DNA of 9,939 bases from Bacteroidota bacterium (GCA_023386255.1 JAEWKB010000219.1:1-9939), one strand, 5' to 3'. Positions 1 through 5,942 are shown, counted from the first letter of the stretch. Notes: generated by a model from the letters alone, not told the origin. Made by a program: numbers and translations.

Positions 1-2
1 CA

Positions 3-926
3 GCAAAGCGATACAAAATTATTTGTGAAGAGAAAGCCTTCCCGAGCGACCAGTACATGCTGAAGAGCCAGGTTAAGTTTCATGGTTTTGAGCCCGATGA
101 TGCCATTGTTGAAATTAAGAGGCGTGAAGGCGAACACAACATACGCCTTGAAGATGTGCTTGACAAAATAAAAGAAGTAGGCGATGAGCTTGCGCTGGTG
201 CTAATTGGCGGGGTAAACTACTACACAGGTCAGGTTTTCGATATGAAAACCATTACAAAAGCCGGCCAGGATGCGGGTGCTTACGTAGGCTGGGACCTTG
301 CGCATGCCGCAGGTAATATAAAGCTTGAACTGCACGAGTGGAACGTAGATTTCGCTGCGTGGTGCAGCTATAAGTATATGAACTCGGGCCCAGGTAATGC
401 ATCGGGCGCTTTTGTGCACGAAATGCATCATAATGATATGGACCTGCACCGTTTTGCCGGATGGTGGGGACATAATAAAGAACGCCGCTTTCTTATGGAG
501 CCAATGTTCGACCCTGTTCGGGGTGCGCATGGCTGGCAGGTTAGCAACCTCCCTATACTTTCAATGGCGCCCTACCTTGCGTCAGTTGAAATGTTTGATG
601 AAGTGGGCATGCCGGCACTTATTGCCAAAAGGGATGCTATTACCGCTTATCTTCAATTTATCCTTCACGAAATTGATAAAGAAGTTGATAGTACGTTTGA
701 AATTATCACGCCGTCTAATCCTGAAGAAAGGGCATGCCAGCTTTCGGTTTTCCTTCATGGCGAAGGGAGGTCTTTGTTCGAGTACCTGATGAAGAATGGG
801 GTAATAGTAGACTGGAGGGAGCCAAATGTAATAAGGCTGGCACCTGTGCCTTTTTATTGCTCATTTGAAGACATGTATGAGTTCGGGCAGATACTAAAAC
901 AAGGGATTTTATCGCATAAAAAGTAG
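3..926 (+). CDS. kynU: Kynureninase, 5'-truncated by window edge
   Basis: PLP-dependent kynureninase (L-kynurenine to anthranilate plus alanine; 3-hydroxykynurenine to 3-hydroxyanthranilate), a cytosolic enzyme of tryptophan catabolism. The frame is open from base 3 (AKRYKIICEEKAFPSD...), so the first ATG in view (57) is internal, not the start. 307 residues are visible; the family is usually about 420-430, so roughly 115-120 N-terminal residues lie upstream. Visible landmarks are the GWDLAHAAGN segment with the Asp that contacts the PLP ring nitrogen, SYKYMNSGPG with the Schiff-base lysine at bases 372-374, the FAGWWGH motif, and the C-terminal REPNVIRLAPVPFY segment with the carboxylate-binding Arg. 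The TAG stop abuts the left repeat array of the S23 cassette. Identity is very secure; operon partners upstream cannot be seen. Confidence 0.96.
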   Translation, partial: AKRYKIICEEKAFPSDQYMLKSQVKFHGFEPDDAIVEIKRREGEHNIRLEDVLDKIKEVGDELALVLIGGVNYYTGQVFDMKTITKAGQDAGAYVGWDLAHAAGNIKLELHEWNVDFAAWCSYKYMNSGPGNASGAFVHEMHHNDMDLHRFAGWWGHNKERRFLMEPMFDPVRGAHGWQVSNLPILSMAPYLASVEMFDEVGMPALIAKRDAITAYLQFILHEIDKEVDSTFEIITPSNPEERACQLSVFLHGEGRSLFEYLMKNGVIVDWREPNVIRLAPVPFYCSFEDMYEFGQILKQGILSHKK

Positions 927-927
927 A

Positions 928-960
928 TTATTCGATAGTTCGATTTTTTCGACTAATCGA
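928..960. repeat. Left octamer array (4 units, TCGA core)
   Basis: Four adjacent units ending in TCGA: TTATTCGA (928-935), TAGTTCGA (936-943), TTTTTTCGA (944-952, one base longer) and CTAATCGA (953-960). Read on the - strand they follow a TCGAAnnA-like consensus, the same as the right array, so the two arrays face each other as inverted repeats around the S23 gene. Confidence 0.7.
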
Positions 961-974
961 TGTATAAATAAGCT

Positions 975-1340
975 ATGCATAATTTTAAGGAACTTGAGAT
1001 ATGGAAAATGAGTAGGAAGTTTTGCTCTGCAATTTATCTTGCTACAAATGATTTTCCACAGTGTGAAAAGTTTGGGATAACAAACCAAATGCGAAGGTGT
1101 GCTGTATCAGTTCCTTCTAATATAGCTGAAGGTGCTTCAAGACATTCCAACAAAGATTTTTGCAGGTATTTGGAAATAGCTATCGGATCATGCTATGAAT
1201 TGGAAACACAATTGCTGATATCTAACGATCTTGGATTTTTAAACGATGAATCTAAGGATTCTTTATTGCATGAATTGAGCAGGATTGTAATGATGACATC
1301 AAAATTTATGTCTTCACTAAAAAAACAAGAACTAAACTAA
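975..1340 (+). CDS. Four-helix-bundle protein (23S rRNA intervening-sequence / S23 family)
   Basis: A 121-residue protein that fits the S23/IVP four-helix-bundle family. It opens with FKELEIWKMSRKF (the family's F..L..W motif), followed by FPQCEKFGITNQMRRCAVSV, then the hallmark SNIAEGASRHSNKDFCRYLEIAIGS and an ELETQL stretch. Length is typical (about 115-125). Homologues are encoded inside 23S rRNA intervening sequences and, in Bacteroidota, as stand-alone chromosomal genes. A structural relative (Avd) serves diversity-generating retroelements; no reverse transcriptase or variable repeat is in this window. Molecular function is unknown, and RNA or nucleic-acid binding is only suggested by the relatives. 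The start is the first ATG after the left repeat array, with no Shine-Dalgarno, as is normal here. The gene lies in an array-bounded cassette, probably co-transcribed with kynU. Confidence 0.9.
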   Translation: MHNFKELEIWKMSRKFCSAIYLATNDFPQCEKFGITNQMRRCAVSVPSNIAEGASRHSNKDFCRYLEIAIGSCYELETQLLISNDLGFLNDESKDSLLHELSRIVMMTSKFMSSLKKQELN

Positions 1341-1359
1341 TAATGGATAAGTATCAATG

Positions 1360-1400
1360 TCGAACAATCGAAAAATCTAACAATCCAATAATCGAATAAT
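1360..1400. repeat. Right octamer array (5 units, TCGAAnAA consensus)
   Basis: Five exactly phased 8-bp units: TCGAACAA (1360), TCGAAAAA (1368), TCTAACAA (1376), TCCAATAA (1384) and TCGAATAA (1392-1399), then T1400. The ATG of the downstream hydrolase (1399-1401) uses the last A of the final unit, so the array forms that gene's 5' leader. Inverted relative to the array at 928-960. Confidence 0.75.
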
Positions 1401-2484
1401 GAATAAAGAAGAAAAAATAAAAAATTTTGACCCTAGCCAGCCGGGTTTAGCCGATGCAAGTATTTTCGGCTTGCCTTTTACCGCTGAAGAAAGTGAAATT
1501 ATAGTTGTTCCCGCACCCTGGGAAGTTACGGTAAGCTACGGTGCCGGAGCTTCAGACGGGCCTGAAGCAATACTTGAGGCGTCTTTTCAGGTAGACCTGC
1601 TGCACCAGGAATTTCCTGAGTTGTGGAAACTCGGCATTTATATGGATAACAGTGAGCTTACTGAAGAATGGGCTGAGAAAGGCCGTGAGCATAAAGCCAT
1701 GGCACAGCCTATTATTGCTGCTTTAGAAGGCGGACAAAATATTGAACAGGATGCTTTATTAAAAGAAGATCTTGATACTATAAATGAGGTTTGTGAGCAG
1801 TTTCATAATGCTGTGCAGCAACGTGTTGAGTTCTGGATGGAGAAGGGCAAAAAGGTGGTCCTACTGGGTGGTGACCATAGTACGCCCCTTGGATATTACA
1901 GGGCTTTGGCACGTAAGCATGATGATTTCGGAATCCTTCACCTTGATGCACACATGGACTTGCGCATTGCCTATGAAGGCTTTACCTATTCACACGCTTC
2001 TATAATGTACAATGCGCTACAGCTTCCGCAGATATCTAAAATTGTACAGGTAGGTATCCGTGATTTTTCGGAACAGGAAGTTGACGTTGTAGAAAAGTAT
2101 AACGGCAGGGTAAAAGTTTTTACTGACAGGGACCTTAAAGCTGAAACATTTGAAGGCATAACCTGGAAACAGCAGTGTGATACAATAATAAATTCGCTTC
2201 CGCAAAAGGTGTGCATAAGCTTTGATATTGATGGTATGTACCCATGGTACTGCCCTAATACAGGCACTCCGGTACCGGGAGGTTTCTCTTTTGAGCAGGC
2301 CTCATACCTCTTCAGCAGGCTTGCAGCATCAGGCAAAGAAATTATAGGATTTGACCTAGTGGAAGTCGCCCCCGGTGAAAATGACGATTGGGACGGTAAT
2401 GTGGGCGCAAGGATGCTTTTCCACATGTGTGGGGTGCTGGCAAAGAACAATGGCCTGGATGTAGGGAAAGAAGTTATGTTTTAA
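1399..2484 (+). CDS. Arginase/agmatinase-family (ureohydrolase) protein
   Basis: A binuclear Mn-dependent ureohydrolase fold (arginase, agmatinase, formimidoylglutamase family), cytosolic, hydrolysing a guanidino- or formimino-type C-N bond. Metal-ligand motifs are all present: GGDHS (H160), HLDAHMD (D183, H185, D187) and SFDID (D276, D278). FDLVEVAP supplies the conserved Glu near residue 322, and NTGTPVPGG is intact. At 361 residues it exceeds the usual 300-320; the extra length includes an acidic helical insert around residues 95-140, which I recall from Bacteroidota proteins annotated agmatinase or formimidoylglutamase. Position 281 is Tyr where classic members have Asp (FDIDGMYP instead of FDxDxxDP). 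The substrate cannot be assigned. The start lies in the octamer array with no Shine-Dalgarno. The gene is followed by a strong terminator and is probably co-transcribed with kynU. Confidence 0.88.
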   Translation: MNKEEKIKNFDPSQPGLADASIFGLPFTAEESEIIVVPAPWEVTVSYGAGASDGPEAILEASFQVDLLHQEFPELWKLGIYMDNSELTEEWAEKGREHKAMAQPIIAALEGGQNIEQDALLKEDLDTINEVCEQFHNAVQQRVEFWMEKGKKVVLLGGDHSTPLGYYRALARKHDDFGILHLDAHMDLRIAYEGFTYSHASIMYNALQLPQISKIVQVGIRDFSEQEVDVVEKYNGRVKVFTDRDLKAETFEGITWKQQCDTIINSLPQKVCISFDIDGMYPWYCPNTGTPVPGGFSFEQASYLFSRLAASGKEIIGFDLVEVAPGENDDWDGNVGARMLFHMCGVLAKNNGLDVGKEVMF

Positions 2485-2490
2485 AATAAC

Positions 2491-2518
2491 AGGGGGCTTC
2501 GGCTCCCTTACTTTTTAA
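2491..2518 (+). terminator. Rho-independent terminator with UUCG tetraloop
   Basis: Seven-pair stem AGGGGGC (2491-2497) / GCTCCCT (2502-2508), with one G-U pair, closed by the very stable C(UUCG)G tetraloop. A T-rich tract follows at 2511-2518. It begins 7 bases after the hydrolase stop codon and ends two bases before the ATG of the next gene. Confidence 0.85.
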
Positions 2519-2520
2519 TT

Positions 2521-3378
2521 ATGGGAGAGGCTTTTGCCATACTTGTTACTGTTGTTGTAGTACTTGCGGCTTTAGTGCTGTTAGTATATACAATATTCTT
2601 TATCTCAGGGAAAATTATTGAATCGGCCTGGATGATGGCTTTCAACAAGCCCATGTACATTCATTTTTATCCATTTCCAAAAGAACTGGGTACATATGAG
2701 CATGAGCTCCTGGAGAATAAGTTCAGCTTCTACAGGAATCTTTCTGATAAGCATAAAAAATATTTCAGGCACAGGGTGCATTGTTTTATCAGGAAATATG
2801 ATTTTTATGGCAGGGAAGACTTTTTGGTAACCCCCGATGTAAGGATTAAAATTGCTGCTACCTGGGTAATGCTCACCTTCGGTATGCGCCGCTACCTTAC
2901 TACTATTTTTAAGGCGATAATTCTTTATCCGGATATTTTTGAATCGGCTAACGGGAACATGCATAAGGGCGAGTTTAATCCCCGGGCAGGTGTGGTAGTT
3001 TTTTCATGGAAACACTTTTTGGAAGGCATGGAATTTTCAAGTGATAATCTCAACCTGGGCCTGCATGAATTTGCACATGTATTACATTTCGACTCTATAA
3101 GCCAGCAACGCAGAGGGGCATCTGCAGTTATATACACTGATACATTTGACAAGATTATCAATTATTTGTCGGACGAACAAAACAGAAGGGAACTTAAAGA
3201 GGTGAACTATTTACGTGATTATGCCTACACTAACCAACATGAATTTATTGCTGTTGTACTTGAATACTTTTTTGAAACACCGCATGAATTCCGGCAAAAA
3301 GTACCGGTGCTTTATTATATGGTAGCTGACATGATAAACTATAGGCCTATAGCTGAGGAGGCAAAACGTATAAACTAA
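2521..3378 (+). CDS. M90-family (MtfA-like) zinc-dependent peptidase, membrane-anchored
   Basis: A zinc metallopeptidase of family M90, the MtfA group. HEFAH at residues 182-186 gives zinc ligands H182 and H186 and catalytic E183 within NLGLHEFAHVLHFDS. Downstream NQHEFIAVVLEYFFE (about 238-252) matches the family's second conserved segment and probably supplies the third ligand (E241 by position; inferred). A strongly hydrophobic stretch at residues 5-29 predicts one N-terminal membrane helix, whereas E. coli MtfA (about 265 residues) is soluble, so this protein likely sits on the inner membrane with the peptidase domain cytoplasmic. E. coli MtfA interacts with the glucose regulator Mlc; no such partner is visible here. 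The start is fixed by the membrane helix following immediately. A terminator sits directly upstream, so the gene needs its own promoter or read-through. Confidence 0.85.
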   Translation: MGEAFAILVTVVVVLAALVLLVYTIFFISGKIIESAWMMAFNKPMYIHFYPFPKELGTYEHELLENKFSFYRNLSDKHKKYFRHRVHCFIRKYDFYGREDFLVTPDVRIKIAATWVMLTFGMRRYLTTIFKAIILYPDIFESANGNMHKGEFNPRAGVVVFSWKHFLEGMEFSSDNLNLGLHEFAHVLHFDSISQQRRGASAVIYTDTFDKIINYLSDEQNRRELKEVNYLRDYAYTNQHEFIAVVLEYFFETPHEFRQKVPVLYYMVADMINYRPIAEEAKRIN

Positions 3379-3403
3379 AGAAGCATCCTAAGGATGCTTC
3401 TTT
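3377..3403. terminator. Bidirectional terminator hairpin between convergent genes
   Basis: A perfect 12-bp inverted repeat, AAAGAAGCATCC (3377-3388) and GGATGCTTCTTT (3392-3403), with a 3-base loop. Read from either strand the stem ends in T residues and continues into T-rich sequence. It overlaps the TAA of the peptidase (3376-3378) and the stop of the - strand DinB gene (3402-3404), so one hairpin ends both transcripts. Confidence 0.85.
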
Positions 3404-3908
3404 ATTGTTTAATTATCGCATTAATTTTCTCAATCTGGTGGTTGTGCCGCATAGTATGATAGGTTATAAAATGCAACAATTCAAGTTTGGTGCTCCCATT
3501 TAATGGATGATCTTCACCCAGGGGTGGCACCTCAGACAGATTAGAAAGAGGTATCGCTTTTAGCACAGCATCTTTAACAGATTGAAGGGCAACAGTAAGC
3601 TCTTTAACTGTAAAATCCCTTTCATCGGGTAAAATAAAATCAGGCGACGGAAATTTAATATCAAAATTCAGAAATAAATTCCGGAACTCTTCTGCGCGTT
3701 CATCGGGCTCACGGCTGGCAGGTTTACCCGGCCCTGAAAGCAGGGTATCCATACCGTTGCAGGATTTGAGTATATGGTCTGCCACCTGTGCTGCTGTCCA
3801 GCTTCCTTCAAAAGGTACTGTATTTACTTGCGGTTCATTTAGCGAATTAATAAGTTCTGATGTTTTATCAAGCGCCTGTTCCAATTGATTGGTTATTTCG
3901 TGTATCAT
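3402..3908 (-). CDS. DinB-like superfamily protein (intact His triad)
   Basis: A 168-residue DinB/YfiT-type four-helix-bundle putative metal-binding protein, presumably cytosolic. The N-terminal half carries WTAAQVADHILKS with H45, and the C-terminal helix carries YHTMRHNHQIEKI with H151 and H155 in the HxxxH spacing, so the usual three-histidine metal site is complete. Members are often thiol-linked transferases or stress-associated proteins, but no substrate can be assigned. It is the last gene of the - strand cluster, separated from the VOC gene by a hairpin that may lower its expression relative to upstream genes. It is only distantly similar to the other DinB-like gene at 5405-5899, which lacks two of the three histidines. 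The start ATG is the first in frame; no Shine-Dalgarno is seen. Confidence 0.85.
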   Translation of the reverse strand: MIHEITNQLEQALDKTSELINSLNEPQVNTVPFEGSWTAAQVADHILKSCNGMDTLLSGPGKPASREPDERAEEFRNLFLNFDIKFPSPDFILPDERDFTVKELTVALQSVKDAVLKAIPLSNLSEVPPLGEDHPLNGSTKLELLHFITYHTMRHNHQIEKINAIIKQ

Positions 3909-3923
3909 TACTTTAAAATTAAA

Positions 3924-3941
3924 GCCGCCTGCAAAGGCGGC
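3924..3941 (-). terminator. GC-rich intercistronic hairpin, likely partial terminator
   Basis: A 7-bp perfect stem, GCCGCCT (3924-3930) / AGGCGGC (3935-3941), with a 4-base loop. On the - strand it lies 8 bases after the VOC stop codon and is followed by TTTAATTTT, a terminator-like tail, only 15 bases before the DinB ATG. It may be a terminator with read-through or an mRNA-stabilising 3' end for the upstream genes. Confidence 0.65.
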
Positions 3942-3949
3942 CTGGTTTA

Positions 3950-4378
3950 TTATTGCTGTGCATATTTTGGGTCATAGCTTACCATCCACTGCACGCCAAA
4001 TTTATCGGTTAGCATGCCGTAGTAGGCACCCCAAAACATATCGTTCATGGGCATTGTAGCGTTACCGCCTTCCGCAAGGCCGTTAAATACCCTGTCAGCC
4101 TCCTCACGGCTGTTAACACTCATGGAAAGGGACATGTTAGACCCGAAGGTAACCTGTTGCATTGATGAAGGTACATCGGTACCCATTATTACATTATTGC
4201 CTACAGGGAGTGCAATGTGCATAATACCGTTTTTCTCAGTCTCAGGCATTTCTTCACAGCCGGGAGTATCGCCAAAGCGCATCAGCATGGCAAACTCACC
4301 ACCAAGAACTGATCTGTAAAAATTAAAAGCTTCTTCGGTGTTACCGTTAAAGTTCAAATAAGGATTAAGTTGATTCAT
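3950..4378 (-). CDS. VOC-superfamily PhnB-like protein
   Basis: A 142-residue vicinal-oxygen-chelate protein of the PhnB / 3-demethylubiquinone-methyltransferase-like group. The N-terminus LNPYLNFNGNTEEAFNFYRSVLGGEF is the usual paired beta-alpha opening. GIMHIALPVGNNVIMGTD (51-68) matches the central strand, with H54 at the usual metal-ligand position. The end WGAYYGMLTDKFGVQWMVSY matches the family's FWG..G...D.FG..W segment. These small cytosolic proteins occur in glyoxalase-, resistance- and epimerase-like roles, and the motifs do not choose among them. The gene lies 26 bases downstream of the SRPBCC gene in the same operon. The start is set by the PYLNF opening and an A-rich leader without Shine-Dalgarno. 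Confidence 0.88.
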   Translation of the reverse strand: MNQLNPYLNFNGNTEEAFNFYRSVLGGEFAMLMRFGDTPGCEEMPETEKNGIMHIALPVGNNVIMGTDVPSSMQQVTFGSNMSLSMSVNSREEADRVFNGLAEGGNATMPMNDMFWGAYYGMLTDKFGVQWMVSYDPKYAQQ

Positions 4379-4404
4379 TGTTATAATTGTTTGTTTATGT
4401 TACA

Positions 4405-4935
4405 TTATTTTTCAAGCACTGTCTTCAGGTTTTGGAGGCCTTGCTCAAGGTCGCTGCCCAGCATGCCGTCCATCATGAAGTTCATAAGGTTCATGGGGTA
4501 GCTGCTTGTGCCATACATGCCCCATTTTACTTTCGTGCTGGTAGGCGATGCCGGCTCGGTTGACATAAAAGCGTTTGCCGTACTTTCCATAGGCCTTTTA
4601 AAACGCAGTTCCATATCAATTCGTTCACCGTCAGTAATACGGGTTATTTCCTGCTCGCCTGCACCCACATCATCATTGCCGTCCCATTTGTATACATAGC
4701 CAACATTACCGTCTGTACCAAGCTCTTTAGTCTTTTTGTTAGGATCTGCCATGTTCCATTTGCTGTAGTTGTCCTGGTTTTTAATGTGTTTTATATAGTC
4801 AAACACTTCAGCTTCAGGACGGTTAATGACTACTTCGCGTTCAATAATGTAGTCTTTTTTAATGAACAGTGCCATAACAAGCACTAAGGCAATAAGCGCT
4901 GCTATTGCAATTAATATTCCCTTCAGAATTTTCAT
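4405..4935 (-). CDS. SRPBCC-family protein with N-terminal membrane anchor
   Basis: A 176-residue protein with a hydrophobic helix at residues 5-25, then a START/polyketide-cyclase-like SRPBCC domain. The domain opens with the typical VINRPEAEVFDYIKHIKNQDNYSKW, continues with GYVYKWDG and GAGEQEITRITDGERIDMELRF, and ends with an amphipathic C-terminal helix (about 158-175, LEQGLQNLKTVLEK). These helix-grip folds bind hydrophobic ligands; the ligand here is unknown. The single N-terminal helix without a signal-peptidase site suggests a membrane-tethered domain, with topology unresolved. The gene is 11 bases downstream of doxX and 26 bases upstream of the VOC gene, so it is almost certainly co-transcribed. 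The leader is A-rich without Shine-Dalgarno. Confidence 0.85.
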   Translation of the reverse strand: MKILKGILIAIAALIALVLVMALFIKKDYIIEREVVINRPEAEVFDYIKHIKNQDNYSKWNMADPNKKTKELGTDGNVGYVYKWDGNDDVGAGEQEITRITDGERIDMELRFKRPMESTANAFMSTEPASPTSTKVKWGMYGTSSYPMNLMNFMMDGMLGSDLEQGLQNLKTVLEK

Positions 4936-4946
4936 AGTGTATTGTG

Positions 4947-5369
4947 TTAGTTAGTAATAGAATTCTTTTTGTTGAATAAAAGCGAATCAACAGAGTACCT
5001 TCCGCTGCCCAGTACAAAAGCCACCAGGCATAGCAGCATATGTATAAAAGCAGGCTGTTTATCCTGGAAAGCATCATTGGCGTGGGCTATAAAATAGGCT
5101 ACTACCATTGTTATAAAAATGGGGATTACTGAAAAGCGTGTAAGGAAACCCACAAGCACGAAGAACCCGCAAAACAGTTCAGCAAAAATTACAAGGTTAA
5201 AAGATAATTTAGCACCGATGCCGATAATGTCGCCAAACATAGGCAGTATCATGTCGTAATTTGAAAGTTTCATCCAGCCGTAGTACACGAACAGGCCGCC
5301 GAAGATAAGCCGCAGCAATAAAGCTGCCACATCAGTATTAAGAGATTGGGGATTGATAAGTTTTTTCAT
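4947..5369 (-). CDS. DoxX family membrane protein
   Basis: A 140-residue DoxX-family integral membrane protein with four predicted helices (about 14-32, 55-77, 80-96 and 106-122). Family signatures are ALLLRLIFGGLFVYYGWMKL at the first helix and the C-terminal GSGRYSVDSLL. Relatives include the DoxX/DoxD subunits of archaeal thiosulfate:quinone oxidoreductase and many uncharacterised bacterial proteins associated with redox or thiol stress, so the precise role is open. An in-frame ATG 132 bases upstream exists, but the extension overlaps the preceding gene and lacks membrane-protein character. The start at 5369 (MKKLINPQS...) has the A-rich leader seen in neighbours and gives the normal length. 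It is the second gene of the - strand operon. Confidence 0.88.
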   Translation of the reverse strand: MKKLINPQSLNTDVAALLLRLIFGGLFVYYGWMKLSNYDMILPMFGDIIGIGAKLSFNLVIFAELFCGFFVLVGFLTRFSVIPIFITMVVAYFIAHANDAFQDKQPAFIHMLLCLVAFVLGSGRYSVDSLLFNKKNSITN

Positions 5370-5404
5370 AGTATTGGTTTGTTGGTTTATGTTTAAAATC
5401 ATTC

Positions 5405-5899
5405 TTACATGTACTTCATCGCCTCGTAGCCCAGCAGCCTGCGCCACAACGCTATTTGCCCGATCTGGTTGGCTTCGCGATATACAGAAAATGTAAGCCA
5501 CTCCAGGAATGTCATCTGCATGCCTCCCATATCAATTACGGTATCCAGGGTCTGCGCATCAGCATTTAATAGCGCCTCATGAAGTTTAGGCGTAATTGTT
5601 TTCCAATCCTGTTCATATTGTTCCATAGAAGGGTAAGTTATCCCTTCCTTTATACCCTGGTTGTTGTTAAAATAGCTGTCTGCCTCCTGTTTTAGGCTAT
5701 TATCTTTTAAAAGATACTGTGCCAGCTCATACCGCTGCTGCACAATGCTGCCAGCAAGCCACGCAATATGGTTGGCTTTTGTTTCAAGGCGTTTTTGTGC
5801 ATCCGGGGCTGAAATGCCTTCAACAGCACTGGTAAAAAATTTAGTTTGCCAGTCCAGCAGCACTACAAGCGGGTATATTCTTTTGTCTTTTGTTTCCAT
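5405..5899 (-). CDS. DinB-like protein with degenerate metal site
   Basis: A 164-residue DinB-like four-helix protein and first gene of the - strand operon. KANHIAWLAGSIVQQRYEL carries the first expected ligand, H44, and the final helix YREANQIGQIALWRRLLGY clearly matches the family pattern HEAxHxGQxxLxRRxLG. The two histidines of that pattern are replaced by R141 and Q145, so the usual three-His metal site cannot form. The rest of the fold looks intact and the frame is undamaged, so it is unlikely to be a pseudogene; it may be a structural or ligand-binding variant. The downstream gene doxX starts 35 bases after the stop. A TAnnTTTG promoter box lies about 36 bases upstream of the ATG. Confidence 0.83.
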   Translation of the reverse strand: METKDKRIYPLVVLLDWQTKFFTSAVEGISAPDAQKRLETKANHIAWLAGSIVQQRYELAQYLLKDNSLKQEADSYFNNNQGIKEGITYPSMEQYEQDWKTITPKLHEALLNADAQTLDTVIDMGGMQMTFLEWLTFSVYREANQIGQIALWRRLLGYEAMKYM

Positions 5900-5934
5900 A
5901 CATTTAAAGTAATTGGTATATCAGTAGCACATTA

Positions 5935-5942
5935 CAAATGTA
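5935..5942 (-). promoter_or_regulatory. Bacteroidota -7 box TACATTTG for the DinB-DoxX operon
   Basis: On the - strand TACATTTG fits TAnnTTTG exactly and would place transcription start roughly 25-30 bases before the DinB ATG (5899). No good -33 TTTG is visible upstream, which could mean activator dependence. The same ATTTACATTTGTA context recurs before the sensor-kinase gene at 9113-9125. Confidence 0.45.

Larger units (their letters stand above)
927..1400 (+). mobile_element. Putative S23/IVS-like cassette bounded by inverted octamer arrays
   Basis: The four-helix-bundle gene and its short flanks form a compact unit filling the entire space between kynU and the next gene. The ends are a perfect 10-bp inverted repeat, ATTATTCGAT (927-936) and ATCGAATAAT (1391-1400). 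Each end continues inward as a tandem array of 8-bp units, in inverted orientation relative to each other. The unit looks visibly AT-richer than its neighbours. Related proteins are encoded by intervening sequences inserted in 23S rRNA genes of spirochaetes and Coxiella, where inverted repeats form a stem. That this copy is, or was, mobile is inference; no transposase and no target duplication are visible. Confidence 0.5.

Noticed and set aside
57..59. ATG at 57 as the kynureninase start
   Set aside because: The frame is open to base 3 and the upstream residues continue kynureninase-like sequence; the gene begins before the window.
975..1340. S23-family gene as the Avd accessory protein of a diversity-generating retroelement
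   Set aside because: No reverse transcriptase, template repeat or variable repeat is visible nearby, and the sequence reads as a standard IVS-type S23 protein.
1360..1400. Short direct repeats as a CRISPR array
   Set aside because: Units are contiguous 8-mers without spacers and no cas genes are present.
1986..2450. Long antisense ORF (154 codons) opposite the arginase-family gene
   Set aside because: It is a shadow of a gene with all family motifs, with no protein-like features of its own. The antisense ORFs at 201-530 and 6395-6868 were rejected for the same reason.
5370..5501. 44-codon N-terminal extension of the DoxX gene from an upstream ATG
   Set aside because: It overlaps the end of the preceding DinB gene, gives a hydrophilic leader untypical of DoxX, and the ATG at 5369 yields the normal family length and leader.
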